Part shown: in pieces, positions 12,685 to 25,252 of the stretch
How positions within the stretch are numbered: position 1 is the first letter of the stretch
How the letters are laid out: each line of letters opens with the position of its first letter
Source of the DNA: Coprinopsis marcescibilis
Taxonomy: Eukaryota; Basidiomycota; Agaricomycetes; Agaricales; Psathyrellaceae
Assembly (NCBI GenBank): GCA_004369085.1
Contig: ML210176.1
Coordinates: forward strand, 1 to 64,000
Reading direction: 5' to 3'
Length of the DNA: 64,000 nucleotides
Made by a program: the position numbers and the translations under genes
Notes under the pieces: model-generated
Database searches by the model: none
What the model was told of the DNA's origin: nothing
What the model saw: only the letters and a program-made list of their open reading frames with translations

Positions 12685-15591
12685 TGCGGCCAATTATGAG
12701 CTTTATAGTGCGCGATGAGAGCGCTTTTGAGGGAAAAATACATGGGCCTGGGTGAAGGGCCGACTTCAATTTCCTGTGTTGGTGCAGATTTGGCTTGCCA
12801 AGCCAGTTCGGGAGTTGCCGTTTGCAGTGGGCGTCTACGCCGTACGGGCCATTGGTTCGATTGAAAACCTGAACTTGATACGGTTTTGTTGAACGTAGTA
12901 GTATGTGCAGCTGCCAAGCTTAGATCTATTTTGGTAGAGCGCATATAAGCTTCTTATAGCCAGCATTGGTAATTCAAAAAATGACTACATCAAAGCTCCT
13001 CTGACTTTGCTCTGACTCGGACCTGCGGTGCTGTTCATAGAGAGAGACTCCAGCCTGGGTGAGGTCGGACTTGAGCCTGGCCGCAAAGTCAGTAATCTCA
13101 GTGCCATGAGCGAGAGGTACGGCTGTAGTCCTGTCAAAATCTGACTAGTAGATTTTCGAAAACACCATCCATAGAGGCGCCCATTGCAACCGCATGCCCA
13201 CACGTATTAGCATTCGGAACTACCTGCGAGGAGCGTGGACTAATACCTGCACCGCAGGACTCAAGTGGTCGTCACTCAGCGCTCAGCACACTGCATTGAA
13301 TTTGATCAGGCGCCTATCCGTGTTAGGAATTCCGAGATGAGCATCATATCCCGTTTCCAACGCAGTAATTTCTGGACATGGGAGCGCTCAGTGCTCGCTG
13401 ATAAATTCTAGTCACCAGTACTAGTACCCATAAGGCTTATCTATCCAATATCTCATATTCATTATATCTACCGTCGGCGCACTCTCATGAAGGGATTAAT
13501 CGCCGAACAGATTACAGGAGTATTCAATTGAATTGAGTGATCACGAGGAACACTAGGCTTTTAAATGAAACTGGCGTTCTCAGGCTGGATTCGTTCCACA
13601 GCCGACTCCCGCAGCCAGATAAATACGCTCAAGCAGTCTGAGCAAAGTTCGAACAGAAGAACTATCTAGAAACAACGGCGGATTTGTCAGTCAACTATAC
13701 ACCACCCTACTTACTACTACATATGACCCCGAGCCTGTATCAACGAGACCAGAAATCCTCAACCCCTTCTTAGAAACCCACCTCGCTGCCTGACCGTTGA
13801 AAGCCCCATCTTGGCTTTGAGCTCCAAGTACCACATGCCACTGCACTCAATTACGTCCCCAAGCCCCCAAAGCGGCCAGCACTACGCTCACCACCAAGCC
13901 CGGCGCCTTTCCTCAGCCAGACCCTCCACCCTAATTGTCTATGTATGTATGTACAACTTGACAGAACCTGGCAGACAGCCTAGAAACATGACACACCGTT
14001 GACACCACCGGTAGCGGTGTGTAACACGCGACGCCTTACTTACCCTCCTTCCAGAAATCCAAACCGCCATTTCCATTCAGTTGAATCGAAAGGACCCGCC
14101 CGACAACCAGGGGTCGCATTCGCATTCGCGAATGGATCAAGATTAGACGGAACCTTAGCCAGACTCTGCAGGAAGACCCAAACGTTCAACTCTCACACGC
14201 ACGCCATATTCCAAAACCTCGAAGACCAAGTTTGGTCAAGCACCAACAGGCGGCGTTCGTGAATCGAGTCACTGCGCGTCAAACCCCATCTCTAGACGAC
14301 GACATGCACCTCAATCAGGGAATTCCCAGCCCAATCCCTAAACGGACGTGCGTTTGTTCTCAGAGTTCCCGGAACCTCAGAAGTAATTAATTATAAAAAG
14401 CCGAGAGAGTCTACTTATGTAGTTGGCCTCGATCTTGAATGTCAGAGGACGTGCGCAATCTCGGGTGTGGGCGCATCGAGTTATCGAGATAGGAGTCCTC
14501 TTCGGACTGGGAACAAGGACAAGGTACCACCGAGTAACGCCCCGACGCGCCAGGCACTAAAGCGTCGCGGGTTATGTAAATAAGACGTTGAACAATACAT
14601 GAATAGGACCCAGGTTCATGTAGGCGGCGCCTTGAGTTTGAGCTTGTATGCACGTCGCGACGACGCTGTGGATAAACGGCATGTGTACAAGTACTGTCAC
14701 AACGAGTGTTCAATATATTACCAGTAACTAGCTATTATTTGTAAACGAGTGGATGATGTATGCAAGCATATACAACAATTTAAGTTAAGTACTCAGTACT
14801 GTGGGTGGAGATTTTCCGATGATATGGACTCCTTGGGCGCCTGGGCCCTAACGACGACAACAGACAGACAGACAATGCAATGTGTGCGGGAGTGGGTGAC
14901 AGTAACAAACAAGATTATAAGCAAGAAAGATGGTGGATGAAAATGTGTGGTGGATGATACAACGAAGAACAGATGCGATGATTGAAGGCAAAGAAAGAAA
15001 GAGAGAGAGCATGGTGCTATCGTATCGTGGTCAGGTCAATAATAATGCAGAAAAGGAAAGAAGGTCATTTAACGATACAATATTATATGCAGTGGTTGCA
15101 GCGAGGTCATGAGGAAAGGGTGTGAAAGGGGGAAAGGACAAAAACCGGTATACCAAGAACAAATGAGACGCGAAGGATGGGTGCAGCCAGCAAGAATAGA
15201 AGTGAAGTTCGTCATGCCCGAGGCGTGGTTCAGCTGGGGGACCACAATAGGGAGTCGAACACAGAGAACACCGTGATGCCGAAAGCCTAACAACGGAAGA
15301 ACATACAGGACACCAATAATTAGCAAACGATGTAACATTCGCAGACAATAAGCTCAAAGGAAGCTTTACTCACCGAATGGAAGGGCGGAGGAATGGAGTT
15401 CCATTTCGAGTTCCGCAATAACCATTGGCAGCGTGACGGTGATGACTCCACGGTGACAGTAGCCAATTGCAGGGTAGGTAAGGTTTTGGGTTGGGTTTGG
15501 GAAACTTAGTGGAATGGGTGGGAGAGAACATAAAGTCCGGTGACGTCGCTGTGTCATAAAGTTCGTGTTGGTTGTTGAACCGTCGCTCATC
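12685..15591. other. Gene-poor stretch
   Basis: About 2.9 kb without a frame that looks coding on either strand. It is AT-richer in places, and 14.9-15.1 kb is purine-rich. It lies between the 5' end of the F-box/LRR gene and the 3' end of the next minus-strand gene. It could hold long untranslated regions or a non-coding transcript. I see no repeat or transposon signature. Confidence 0.45.
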
Positions 15592-16761
15592 TCATCTCGT
15601 AAAGGCAGTCCCGGATCTGACCAATGTCAACCGCGTAGGAATGTTAGCGCAGAAGGTAGCAAGACGTGTTGAGACGCTCTTCGACCGACGAGGAATGATG
15701 GGCTGAGGGCTGAAGCCTATCGACTTTTCAGGGTCGGATTCCGATAGGAGCTTCCAGTGCGGTTGGAAGACAACGAGTGATGTATCGTCGTCGTCGAACC
15801 ATAGATCCTTTGGTTTTTCCTGTTAGGAGCAACGAGGCGGTTAGACATGTTCGTTCAACTCGAATGATGAGCGTGATGATCAAATATGATTGGTAGAAAA
15901 AGAACAAAGGAAACGGGCGCGACCACTGGAACGGATGCCATAGGAATAGGAATAGCTTGTCGAGACAGCAGCGGGTAGAATTTCGGGAAAAGAAGACTCA
16001 CGAGTGGGGACACATAATTATGGGCCAGTCGGGCACCAGTGATGGTATTGTTGCTGTAGCACTCGTCGTCCTCGTCACTATATTCGGACTCCGAGTCTGA
16101 ATCCTCTCCATCGGACCACATGCTCGGGGATAAGAACAGAGGAATAGGCGAATCGATATCTTGATACGCCGAGGATGCCACACTGGGCACAATCGAGTTC
16201 CGGTAGGCAGGCGAGCAATCACTTTGTTCTTCTGGAGTGGGCGCCGTTGTGGCGGTTTCCCAGCAGACTGAGGCGAACGCGTCTTTTGGTGCATGGAGCA
16301 AGGTGTCGTCGAGTCCTTCTAGACAGGAATGGTCGAAGTCAAAGTCAAGTGTCGTTCTATCGAGCAGTAGGCTGAGGTCGGGAACGGTGTCCGTCATTGA
16401 GATGGCTTCTGACTCTTGCTTGGAGACGTCGATGGGCAGCTCGACATGGAAAGACTCCCTCTGGTTGCATGGGGACCAGATTGTTGACTCGAATAGGGCC
16501 GTCCAGGGAGAGATATCGGAGAATGGGTCACTACTGTCCGATGTCGATGCGCTCCCAAAGGACCGGGGTGCCTACAACCATAATACACGGTCAGCACGAG
16601 GCCCCGTAGAACGAACCGCCAAATACACGTACCACAGAGCGCTTATGGTCAATTTTCGACAGCGAAAGTGGCATAGGAACTCTCTTCATCGATGTCGACG
16701 ATGAAGGCTTGATGTCGAGAACCAAGTCGCCGGGGAACGTCGTACGCGAAATGGTGATCAT
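15592..16761 (-). CDS. Unknown acidic protein
   Basis: Exons complement(15592..15819, 16002..16571, 16633..16761) give 308 residues. I do not recognise a family. The ATG at 16761 sits in a good fungal context (ACCATG). Visible features are a Ser/Pro-rich N-terminal half, an acidic run around residues 190-205 (DGEDSDSESEYSDEDDE), then ARLAHNYVSPLEKPKDLWFDD and a basic tail with PRRSKSVSTRLATF. No signal peptide or membrane span is present. The sequence looks like a disordered regulatory or nuclear protein with possible phosphorylation sites. All three exons close in phase 0, which supports the model although the function is open. Confidence 0.6.
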
Positions 16762-18636
16762 GGTGGTACCCTGGTCGACAACAGAGGGAACGACGAGGAG
16801 GGACGTTCTGGGAGAGGTAAGGGCGGTGGGAAGGTGGTATGGAGGAATACGAACCTCTGTGGGCATGGGACTTATATATCCCGCTGTGGCTGCGGCAGAT
16901 TGGTCCTTTTGTGAAAGCGAGCATTGATGGCACCCGAAATAACTGGGCTTGACATGAACGCCAGCGGACCCTATCACATGCGTGCTATATTTGGCTCTTG
17001 CCCGGCGGTGTCTATCAGCCCTTGTCTTTCTCAGAGGAACACCCTGACTCTTTTCACAGAAACCAGAGAAAATCCATTGACAACACTGTCACTCGACTTT
17101 CGCTGTCGAAACTCACAGAAAGCATCGAATTTTTGCCAGACCGAATCGGGTTGGGAAGAACCCTTGAAGATGACTGGTCTTTCGGAATATCCAAGACCGA
17201 AGTCCACGATTCTCAATAGTCTTGTGAGTCCTCATTGCCTGACACCCATACGTTAATTGTGATAGGAGCTGTGGTCCTTGGCCCGGTGCTGGCATTGTGC
17301 GACGACGGGTGCCCAGCGCCAAACAGCACGAGGCCTCCTCGAACACAACGAGGCTTTGGTCCAGGTGATACACTGATGCAACCTCGCACTGTTCTCCGTC
17401 TTCGCCCTTGTTTGCAGGAACTGAACGTATATCGATATCTCAACGTAAGCCTTTGACTAATCTTATGTGGGCATTTAATTTTTGGCCTCGAGACTCTCGA
17501 TGGGATCCTCTGAATCCGCGCTGAGGATACCCGGCCTGCTATTGTTGAATAGACACAAAAGGGTAAGCTCACTGGCTACCATGGTGCTTCAGCGAGCGAA
17601 GTGGAAGCGACCCTATACGAATTCGATCGAGTCGTATCAAGTAGGGGATATCCGGGTCAAGCATAGCATCTAGCCCTCACGCACGGGGATGAAGCCAAGA
17701 CCGAACAGTAGCATGAAACACCTACAGGTAAGGTAAGTGAGCTCCAAGCCACACCCTCAACCTTACGTGCATAACCTATTATACCTAAGCGCAGTGATTA
17801 ATCCTATTAAAAACGCAAGAGAATTCCGCTTCGACCTCGGTATTATCATGGACAATAGCGGCGTTCGCGCTACCTCAGGTAGCGAGCTTCGCTCCTGCCG
17901 TCCTATCCAATTTGGCTCTCGGGCGTCACCAAAAAGGCGAACTATAGAAGTCGCTGGAACTCAAATAAAGGTAGCGAATACTGAATGGAATTCTCAGAAC
18001 CACAATTGAAACCTTCCCCATGTTCCGTCATTCCCAAACCAATGTCCAAATTCGGGCTCTTTATGCGCTTTCCATTTATTAAACAGGTTCCCATGTCGTT
18101 AAGTGCCCATCAGATATACGAACTTTCCTTTCTAGCAAAACACCTTTCCCTCGACTTCAAATGAGCAAGAATAGTCGATATCGAACCTCTATTGGAACGA
18201 TGAAAAGAATCAGAACTTAGAATGCAGGCGTGAAACATATCTTCCTATGTTTCGTCCGATCTTCTTTCTGATGCGAGGCGCTACACTGGAAACCCAGAAA
18301 GATCGATGGTGAGTTCATGGCCTATACATACACCTAAATCAACAAGGAGGGATGACTACACTCACATATACAACTATCTTACACCTACGAATGAACAGAT
18401 GGTGTGCCATCAGCTAACACGTATCAAACAAATTTGTGCAGAAAAGAAGAAACTCACTTTGGACATTGAAGCAGCAACGCCCCAAGCCCCTTTTGCTCGA
18501 TGAATTTCCGACAACTCGCGAGGCCACACCTCTTCAGAGGGTCTTCAAGACAGACACCTTCAGGACCCTTTACCTCTCCTCCTTCCCTAAACTCGCATTC
18601 CTTCAGTACCATCCAAAACAGAAAAAACCGTACAAC
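16762..18636. other. Intergenic, no gene supported
   Basis: About 1.9 kb with only short shadow frames. It holds the upstream region of the acidic-protein gene and the 3' flank of the next minus-strand gene. I see no repeats or RNA gene. Confidence 0.45.
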
Positions 18637-19518
18637 TCACAGCATTGATTGATACGGATGCCGCAACAAATCCAAACACCTTTCGCTCATATTCGCAGCG
18701 GGTTTTCCTAGATGCTGCTTTCTCCACCTCTCGAGGACGACGATAGCAGCTTCTTTATCCTTTACAGAGATACCCTCCGGGCCCTGCACGAGGAGCAGCG
18801 TCGCGAGAAGCTCGGCGGCGCGTGCTATTTCTGACGCAGTCAGGGGCTTCGATTCGTCGTCGTCGTCATCGACACTGTCAACTTCCATCTTGTCCGTTGC
18901 ATCGTGCAGTTGGGCTATTCGGGATGCGAGGATGGCAGCAAGCCCAGATGCAGCTTCCGAACACGCGTAGTGAGCGAAATAAGGCCTGCAACATGCGTTG
19001 GGGAGAGCTATTAATGGACTGAGAACAGAGGTTATTCTGGGTGATTCTTACGTGTAGGAAATGGCGTTTAGGAGTGTCAGGTATGAACCGGCTAGTTTAT
19101 TCTTGCTTTTGACTTTGGCAACCAGTGTTGGTAGTCTTTTTGCTGCTACTTCGCTGAGAGATCCCAGACGGTCGTGGGTTAACCTTTAGCGTCGAGAGGC
19201 ACGCAGGAGAAACCTACCAGTAGAGTGCGTTCTGATGCTGGATAGGCTCCTTTTGCAACTCGTGTAGCTTATGAGAGAGTCAGAACACATGTAAGGTTAA
19301 GATTGAACGTAAGGACTCACCAGGACTTTCAAAAGCATATAGTCCTCCTCCATACTGCTATCCTCAGACTCTACGGAATCATAATCGATATCACCCACCC
19401 CACCCAGCGTCGCAAGTCTAATGGCATCGACCTTGAAAAGCAAATTCGGCATCTCATGCCCAGGTTCCGTGTAGTCCCTGTTGTATACCATCGAATACTC
19501 TGCCATCGTTTTCCTCAT
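18637..19518 (-). CDS. Unknown small helical protein
   Basis: Exons complement(18637..18985, 19052..19183, 19218..19267, 19321..19518) join exactly in frame to 242 residues. No known domain is recognised. The N-terminal third contains an acidic patch (DYDSVESEDSSMEED), the middle is helical (LSEVAAKRLPTLVAKVKSKNK, YFAHYACSEAASGLAA), and a second acidic run (DSVDDDDDES) precedes helices ending in WRKQHLGKP and RCLDLLRHP. I chose the first ATG in the frame (19518). The frame continues upstream without an ATG through a region with TCDWC, so an additional 5' exon is possible. Confidence 0.55.
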
Positions 19519-19987
19519 CGTTTTGCACCAGTCACAGGTAGAACCTCTAACTTGAACGCGAAGGATGGAAGACGGAAGCAAAAACGACAAAATACGCCTC
19601 GCTCCTGCCGGAACTTATTTAAGGAGCGTTCCTCGTGGCCAGGGTCGAAAACGCCAAGCGCACTGGCCATATTGGCGCCCGCCATGTCATGACAAAATGC
19701 TACTTTAGTTGGCATGTATGTAGATAGGGGCTTAGCACAGTAGCTAGCGCCGATTGCCTCGGTTCCTGTTACTTTCGATCATAAACCCGATTTGCCTTCC
19801 GCGAATGAGTCATTTCTGGAAACGTCGTTTCTCACAGGCGTTGGGTATGTTGTGTGAAGGTGCTAATTAATGTTGTGACAGACTCGGAGATGGTATCGAT
19901 GCAACGATAAGCGCCTATGTTAACAGCAATGGCAGGAGGCGCTGTGCATCTTGTCTTCTTACCACCAACTCCTGCACCAGAGGCACC

Positions 19988-20866
19988 ATGCTCACCGAGG
20001 CATCCGCTCCCGGGCCACCAGATCTAAGGAGAGACAGCCAGTACTTCCTCGAATCTGTCGTATTCAAGGTACGTAAACCGGCATACGTTAACATTCCGCG
20101 ACGTCAGTCATGAATCGCTTTTCGACATCTCTAACCCCAGTCACTCTCGCGTCATCGTTAGGTCGACAACACGCTATTCAAAGTTCCAAAGCATCACTTC
20201 AAATACTCTGGCGCGAATGGCCCTTTTGGTTTCCTATTCGACACTCAGCAAACGGGCACGGGCGGACAGGCTCCTGAAGGAAGTTCGGAGGAGAACCCAC
20301 TAGTCCTACCCCCCGGGAACCCCACAGCCTCAGAGTTCAAAGCCTTCCTCAAGGTTCTCCACCCCCTGTAAGCTTCCACCCCATCCTACATACTCTCCCG
20401 TGGCTCCATCCTAATCGTATCATAATCCACAACGGCGCCCCCATCCACCCACGGCAGGACGATCCCAGTCAAATACACCGACATCTCTCTCACAGAATGG
20501 AAAGCGATCCTCAAGCTCTCCTCCATGTGGTTCTTCGACCCCATCCAAACCTTCGCAGTCGAGCGCATGAGCGCGCTCGGCCCACCCAACGCCCTCGACC
20601 ACGTAAGCAAAGTCGTCTTGGGCGAGAGGTACAGCGTCCCGCATTGGCTGAGGGACGGCTGCGTGCATTTGGCGCAGCGGCAGGAGGGAGGGCCGTCGCT
20701 TGAGGAGGGCGCGCAGATCGGGCTGGATTTGACGATCAAGATCTATCAGATACGGGAGGCGGCGTCGAGGAGCAGGAGTGGGTTTGATTATAAGGGGTGT
20801 GTGAACAGGTTGGTCGAGGATATTCTTGGCTCGGCAAGTTTGGCGTCGGATTCGTACTCTCCTTAG
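19988..20866 (+). CDS. BTB/POZ domain protein (copy 3)
   Basis: Exons 19988..20068, 20162..20367 and 20458..20866 give 231 residues. SQYFLESVVFKVDNTLFKVPKHH, then FGFLFDTQQ, then TASEFKAFLKVLHPL make the BTB fold. EWKAILKLSSMWFFDPI corresponds to the post-BTB helices. Introns sit at the same two places as in the BTB genes at 4881 and 8609, but the long coiled-coil C-terminus of those two is missing. The third exon is clearly GC-richer than its neighbours. It is a member of a lineage-specific BTB expansion with no known partner. Confidence 0.78.
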
Positions 20867-21130
20867 CTGAGACATTTTCGGAAAAGATGTTTGTGCTTAA
20901 CGTTGTAACTTCTTGAGACAGATACAAGGAATAACATTGTGCGATACAACTACAAGAAAATGGACATTGCATATACATTGGATTGATACAGAAATTCAGC
21001 CGGGAACCCAGAAAATGCATAGATATAAACATGAGCATCATACCGAGTAGGAGAGAAAATCATAGAGAGGCCGTGGCTGCGAGAATATCATAAACACCTC
21101 AACGTACCAAGAACACTAACGCTGGAACCC

Positions 21131-22115
21131 TCAGTTGGAGGTCCTCCCATTAGGGTTCTTGGTAGGCTTCGGGGTCTTGACATTGATGGTGTCCTCGTAA
21201 TCTAAGCAAAGCATCAAATCTTCAGCACTACTCCAAGTTGCCACTGAGGGAGAAATCAGCGTACCTTTATCAAAAACAAAGGTGGGCAACCCTAAGACCG
21301 ACGAGATAGTTGGATACGTATCGACGGGACTTTTACCCTTGGGCAAAGGACTAATGCTCCCGTCGGACCTAACCTGTTCGCGGGCACGGAAAATCTTCAG
21401 GGTCCGTTCAAATCCAAGGAGCTGGGCTTCGCCTTCAGTGGGGCTTGTTGGTCGAGCGCACAGCTCGGCGTACAGCGGTACCAAGTACTCTGCTGGTGCC
21501 TTGTAGTCCTGATAGAGGACGATACGCTTTACGAGCTCTATTTCGTCTTCCCTCCTCCTGATTTCACGAAGGGCAAAGCGCTTGACATTGGGGAAATCCC
21601 ATTCATGCGCTAGGCGCAGTATCGAGAACCAGTCCGAGATATCCGCCTGGTAGATGTCGTAGAGCCTAGCCGATACAGCAAAGATTAATCAGCATCTCAT
21701 CCTTTCAAAGGGTTCGCGTCAAAGCAGTAGAGAGACAGGTGGAGGATACGTCGAAGAACGAAAAGAAAAGCTATAGCGATACGTACGGATTGTAAAAAAC
21801 CCATAAAAACCTTTCAAACTGTTGTATGGTTGCATTTTCGACAATGATCGCTGTATTCTCCGAGGTCCCGTGCTTCTGCTCGCCAGGCGACGTCGGGTCC
21901 AACAGTTTCGAGTAGAAATTCTTCGCCTCTCTGCGGAAGAAGTAGGAGTGTATGCGAAACATTGTTGTGTTTATCTGGATAGAAGATTGACAAGGCTTTC
22001 AACAAAGAGTGTAGGAATCGAGGACGAAACGCACCAAGATGTACAGATCGCCACCAACTAGAAAGTATTCCTTGTGGTGCGAAATGGATTTCATTCTTTC
22101 GACTTTCGGCGCCAT
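21131..22115 (-). CDS. BTB/POZ domain protein (copy 4)
   Basis: Exons complement(21131..21201, 21265..21665, 21787..21974, 22035..22115) give 246 residues. The N-terminal block HHKEYFLVGGDLYIL, then FRIHSYFFRREAKNFYSKLL and ATIQQFERFLWVFYNP, is the form of BTB domain common in Agaricomycetes. ADISDWFSILRLAHEWDFPNVKRFALREI is the adjoining helical region. It belongs to a more distant branch than the three plus-strand copies, since it lacks the YWDS start and has a different second half. It lies tail-to-tail with the BTB gene ending at 20866, 264 bp apart. All four exon joins keep frame. Confidence 0.82.
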
Positions 22116-23395
22116 TATTCAGTAGCTGTATAATGTAGAGACGTAGAGCTGCCCAGTGACAAGGTTAACGTGAGTGGAATGGGAGGGGGGATGACCGAAG
22201 CAGGAAGCAACTCTTGCGGCGCAAGGAACTAGAAATGCAGTCGACCAAGCGGACCTTGATAACAGGGTCGACACTTTCCAATAAAAGCGTTCTAAATACC
22301 CTCAACCCTTGTTAGCCAAACATCCCAAACCGCAACCTTCTTCGCCAGTTCCACTTACACGTGTAGGGACAATAGTACACAATCGTACACAATATCACCT
22401 CAATTCAGTATTCTTGAGGGTCACAGCAACTTCCAGTTCTATTATCGAAGCTCCGTTACCAGTTCTCCGCAGTAGCGCAGCAAGTGGGCTGTCGATCGAA
22501 GTGTGGACGGGCTAGAATGACGGGTGGGCGGCTAATCAGTGATCTTGATCGCATCCCAGGGACATACGCGGACTTACAGTAAAGCCAAGTACTCGGTAGG
22601 GTCGGTTGGCGCGCGGTAAGGGATGGGAGGGAGAAGGTGAGGGCAGAAATATATGAATGAAGGAATCCCAGCGAGCTGCGCTGCGGGAAGATAGAGAGGG
22701 GAAGAAAGAAGTGGGAACTGGGGGCGATAATCAATCCTCCGTGATATGAAGGCCTGTTTGGTGCTGTAGTGAGATTCTTGTGTTCACATGAGCCGTGCAA
22801 AGAGGTCCTGTGTGTGATGTCGACAAGGGGTGTGGGCGACTGCATAGCCGAGGGTTGGGCGATGAGAATGTGCTTGTCTTCTTTTGGTTGCGGCACAACT
22901 TTGAGAAGGACCTGCTAAAGTGACAGTTAAGACGTTAATGAGGTACATACGTACATTTACCCCTAATCACCCCGGTCCCCTTGTTAATGATCCATGTCCC
23001 ACCAGCCTGCCTCTTATTTTGGGTCAAAGATACTCTGTAATGAGGGGGATGAGTAAGATGCTGTTATAATTATTAGGTTCTCAATGGACGACGGAAGTTG
23101 TAGATGCCTCATCGGGTTATCGATCGTTTGCATCATATTAAAGAAACGAGGCGCATCTTGAATAAAAAGGGTTGTACCCTAATATCACCATTCACAATTC
23201 GCGGAGGATACAAGGTTGCCGAGTCACCGTTAGCTTGCGAGCTTTTTGTTCCGGAAGCGGTTCTGTGTGCACATAGGATAATATAGATCGGGAAATGCGA
23301 GGTATGATTACAAGATTCTAAGGCTCTGCTCGGATGCGCTACATGCGATGTCAGAATGAGGACAAAAGGCAGAAAAAGGAACGTACCAAACCATG
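22116..23395. other. Intergenic, no gene supported
   Basis: About 1.3 kb between a BTB gene start and the 3' end of the PARG-like gene. A 146-codon minus-strand frame at 22456-22896 has skewed Ser/Pro/Leu content and no family resemblance, so it was not called. Confidence 0.4.
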
Positions 23396-24865
23396 TTACT
23401 TGGTTCCCGTGGGCTCAACAGAGGCACCGGGAAGCGTCGTCTCTATTGTCTCCGTCGCCTCTGAAACGGCTTCCTTCTCCTTGTGTTCCACCACTACCTC
23501 TTGCTGTTCTTTGGGTTCCTCAGTAACCTGACTCTCCCCGTCGACATCCATTTTCTGTGCATCGCCGTCCGTCGAGTCTGGGGCACCCGAGATCGCAGCA
23601 CCAACAACCTCCTGGAACGTCTTGAATGTCGGTGGGCCTAAAACCGCAAACATAACACGATCAAACGACTTCCCAAACCTGGCACCCTCCCCTATCAGCA
23701 GCTGGACCCACAGCTCGCACACGAGCTGCACGCGATTCTGGAAGACACCCGTGCCAAAGCTTCCCAATACGAGGTTCTTGATCCCCTGTTTTTCAAAGAG
23801 GTACAGGATGCGCGCCATGCGTTCTTTCATTGTCGAGGAAATGACGAGTTCTTCGGCATCTTCGTCCTCGGCTGCGCGTCGGACGACACCCGCGTTGACG
23901 GCTGGGCTGGTGACCACCTCGACTTCGATGGGCGCATGCCACCCCCCGGCGTCGTCTCGTAGGAGCTGGACACGGGGAGTGTAGATCATGGCGTGGCTGT
24001 AATAACCTCCATGTGGATCTTTGCGGTGTATCTCGTAGAATTCTTGAGCTGTGTCTATCATGAGACTGGCATAGAGCGTTGAGGAACGCGCAATCGACTC
24101 TTCCTGTAGACAAAAACATTTCAATAGGATCAGCTGTAGTACGACAAGGAGAAAAGACCATACCTGAGCTCGAGCCCCATTAATAAAACCACCCCCAGGC
24201 TTCTTCGCAGAGGCAAAGTTCAGCAGCCCAACACGCTTATCGACCAGACCCTCCGTGTGGTCTGGCAACGACGCGACGAGCGCATGTAAAGTCTTGCATC
24301 CTTCCAGCGTCGAGCACTCTACCAGCGTGAATTCGGTCTTCTCCAGGCTCACATCACCCTCCTCAGCTGCAGGAGCATTCTCAGCCCACTGCCCAAGGTC
24401 CGAGTCCGGCGAAAAGTATAGTGTCCCATCGATCATAGCATCCACAGTCTCCTTCAGCTGATACGTCGTCCCACCGCACTCGTACGACCCCGCATCTATC
24501 GCTTCCAACGTCGAGGATGCAATCTCCCTGAGCTCTTCCTTCCCCGAGTTCGAGCTGGTATTCTGTCTCGCATTTCCTTTTCCTTTACCACGTCGTGATG
24601 ATGATCCTCTGGAACGATGGCGGTTGTGATCAGAGGTGTCGCGGTCGCTGCTCGTGCCCCAGTAATCCCGTAAGCTGCGTTGTCGCTTCGCTTTGGGACC
24701 ACTGTCGCTGCCTGATTCGTTGTCACGGGTTGGAGATGGTGAGGGTCGACGGCTTGTGTGAGAGCTGGGGGTGGTGCTAGGTGGTGGTGTCTCGCGAGGT
24801 CCTGGGATTTGACCTGCGTCGGCTTCGCGATTGTCCGCGACTTCAGATTCAGATACAGCGGTCAT
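23396..24865 (-). CDS. Microbial-type PARG (TIGR02452-like) with long disordered N-terminus
   Basis: Exons complement(23396..24103, 24164..24865) give 469 residues. The catalytic domain spans about 115-395. LNFASAKKPGGGFINGARAQ plus EESIARSSTLY is the GGG-x(n)-QEE signature of microbial-type poly(ADP-ribose) glycohydrolases, in which the second Glu is catalytic. VTSPAVNAG and NLVLGSFGTGVFQN complete the macro-like fold. The intron falls between the Gln and the Glu pair and both are restored on splicing. Residues 1-110 are Ser/Arg/Asp-rich and disordered, and the C-terminal 75 are acidic. Such enzymes remove ADP-ribose from proteins. The ATG at 24865 was chosen because the longer frame starts with TTG. 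A shorter paralog lies just upstream. Confidence 0.85.
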   Translation of the reverse strand: MTAVSESEVADNREADAGQIPGPRETPPPSTTPSSHTSRRPSPSPTRDNESGSDSGPKAKRQRSLRDYWGTSSDRDTSDHNRHRSRGSSSRRGKGKGNARQNTSSNSGKEELREIASSTLEAIDAGSYECGGTTYQLKETVDAMIDGTLYFSPDSDLGQWAENAPAAEEGDVSLEKTEFTLVECSTLEGCKTLHALVASLPDHTEGLVDKRVGLLNFASAKKPGGGFINGARAQVWSFLLVVLQLILLKCFCLQEESIARSSTLYASLMIDTAQEFYEIHRKDPHGGYYSHAMIYTPRVQLLRDDAGGWHAPIEVEVVTSPAVNAGVVRRAAEDEDAEELVISSTMKERMARILYLFEKQGIKNLVLGSFGTGVFQNRVQLVCELWVQLLIGEGARFGKSFDRVMFAVLGPPTFKTFQEVVGAAISGAPDSTDGDAQKMDVDGESQVTEEPKEQQEVVVEHKEKEAVSEATETIETTLPGASVEPTGTK

Positions 24866-25252
24866 TCTTCTACCAGTCGATTTATGTCGGTAACGGACGC
24901 TAGAGTTGATATAACGGCGCTTTGTGGTAATGGAGAGAGCAAAAGAAATGGTCAAGGTTCGTGGCAGCGACAGGGTAGATATGAAAGGGACAAAGTGACT
25001 CGATAAGATTCAGCCACAGGCAATACTACTGTGCATAACCGCCACTAACAGAATATAACATATACCGGTACCGACCTATATAATTGAAATAATGACTAGA
25101 GCGATGCAAAACATAAAAATTAGAACGAGGACGTCCTGAAACTGCAAATCGGAAGTCCGAGATTGAAGTTGTCGTTTGAACTGAGGTTGGTGGTTATTAG
25201 GCCGAGATGGAAGATTAGGCGGGGGCTGAGGGGGCCTTGGCCCTGGTGCTAG

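Noticed and set aside
22456..22896. 146-codon minus-strand frame
   Set aside because: Ser/Pro/Leu-skewed composition, no recognisable domain and no neighbouring exons that extend it.
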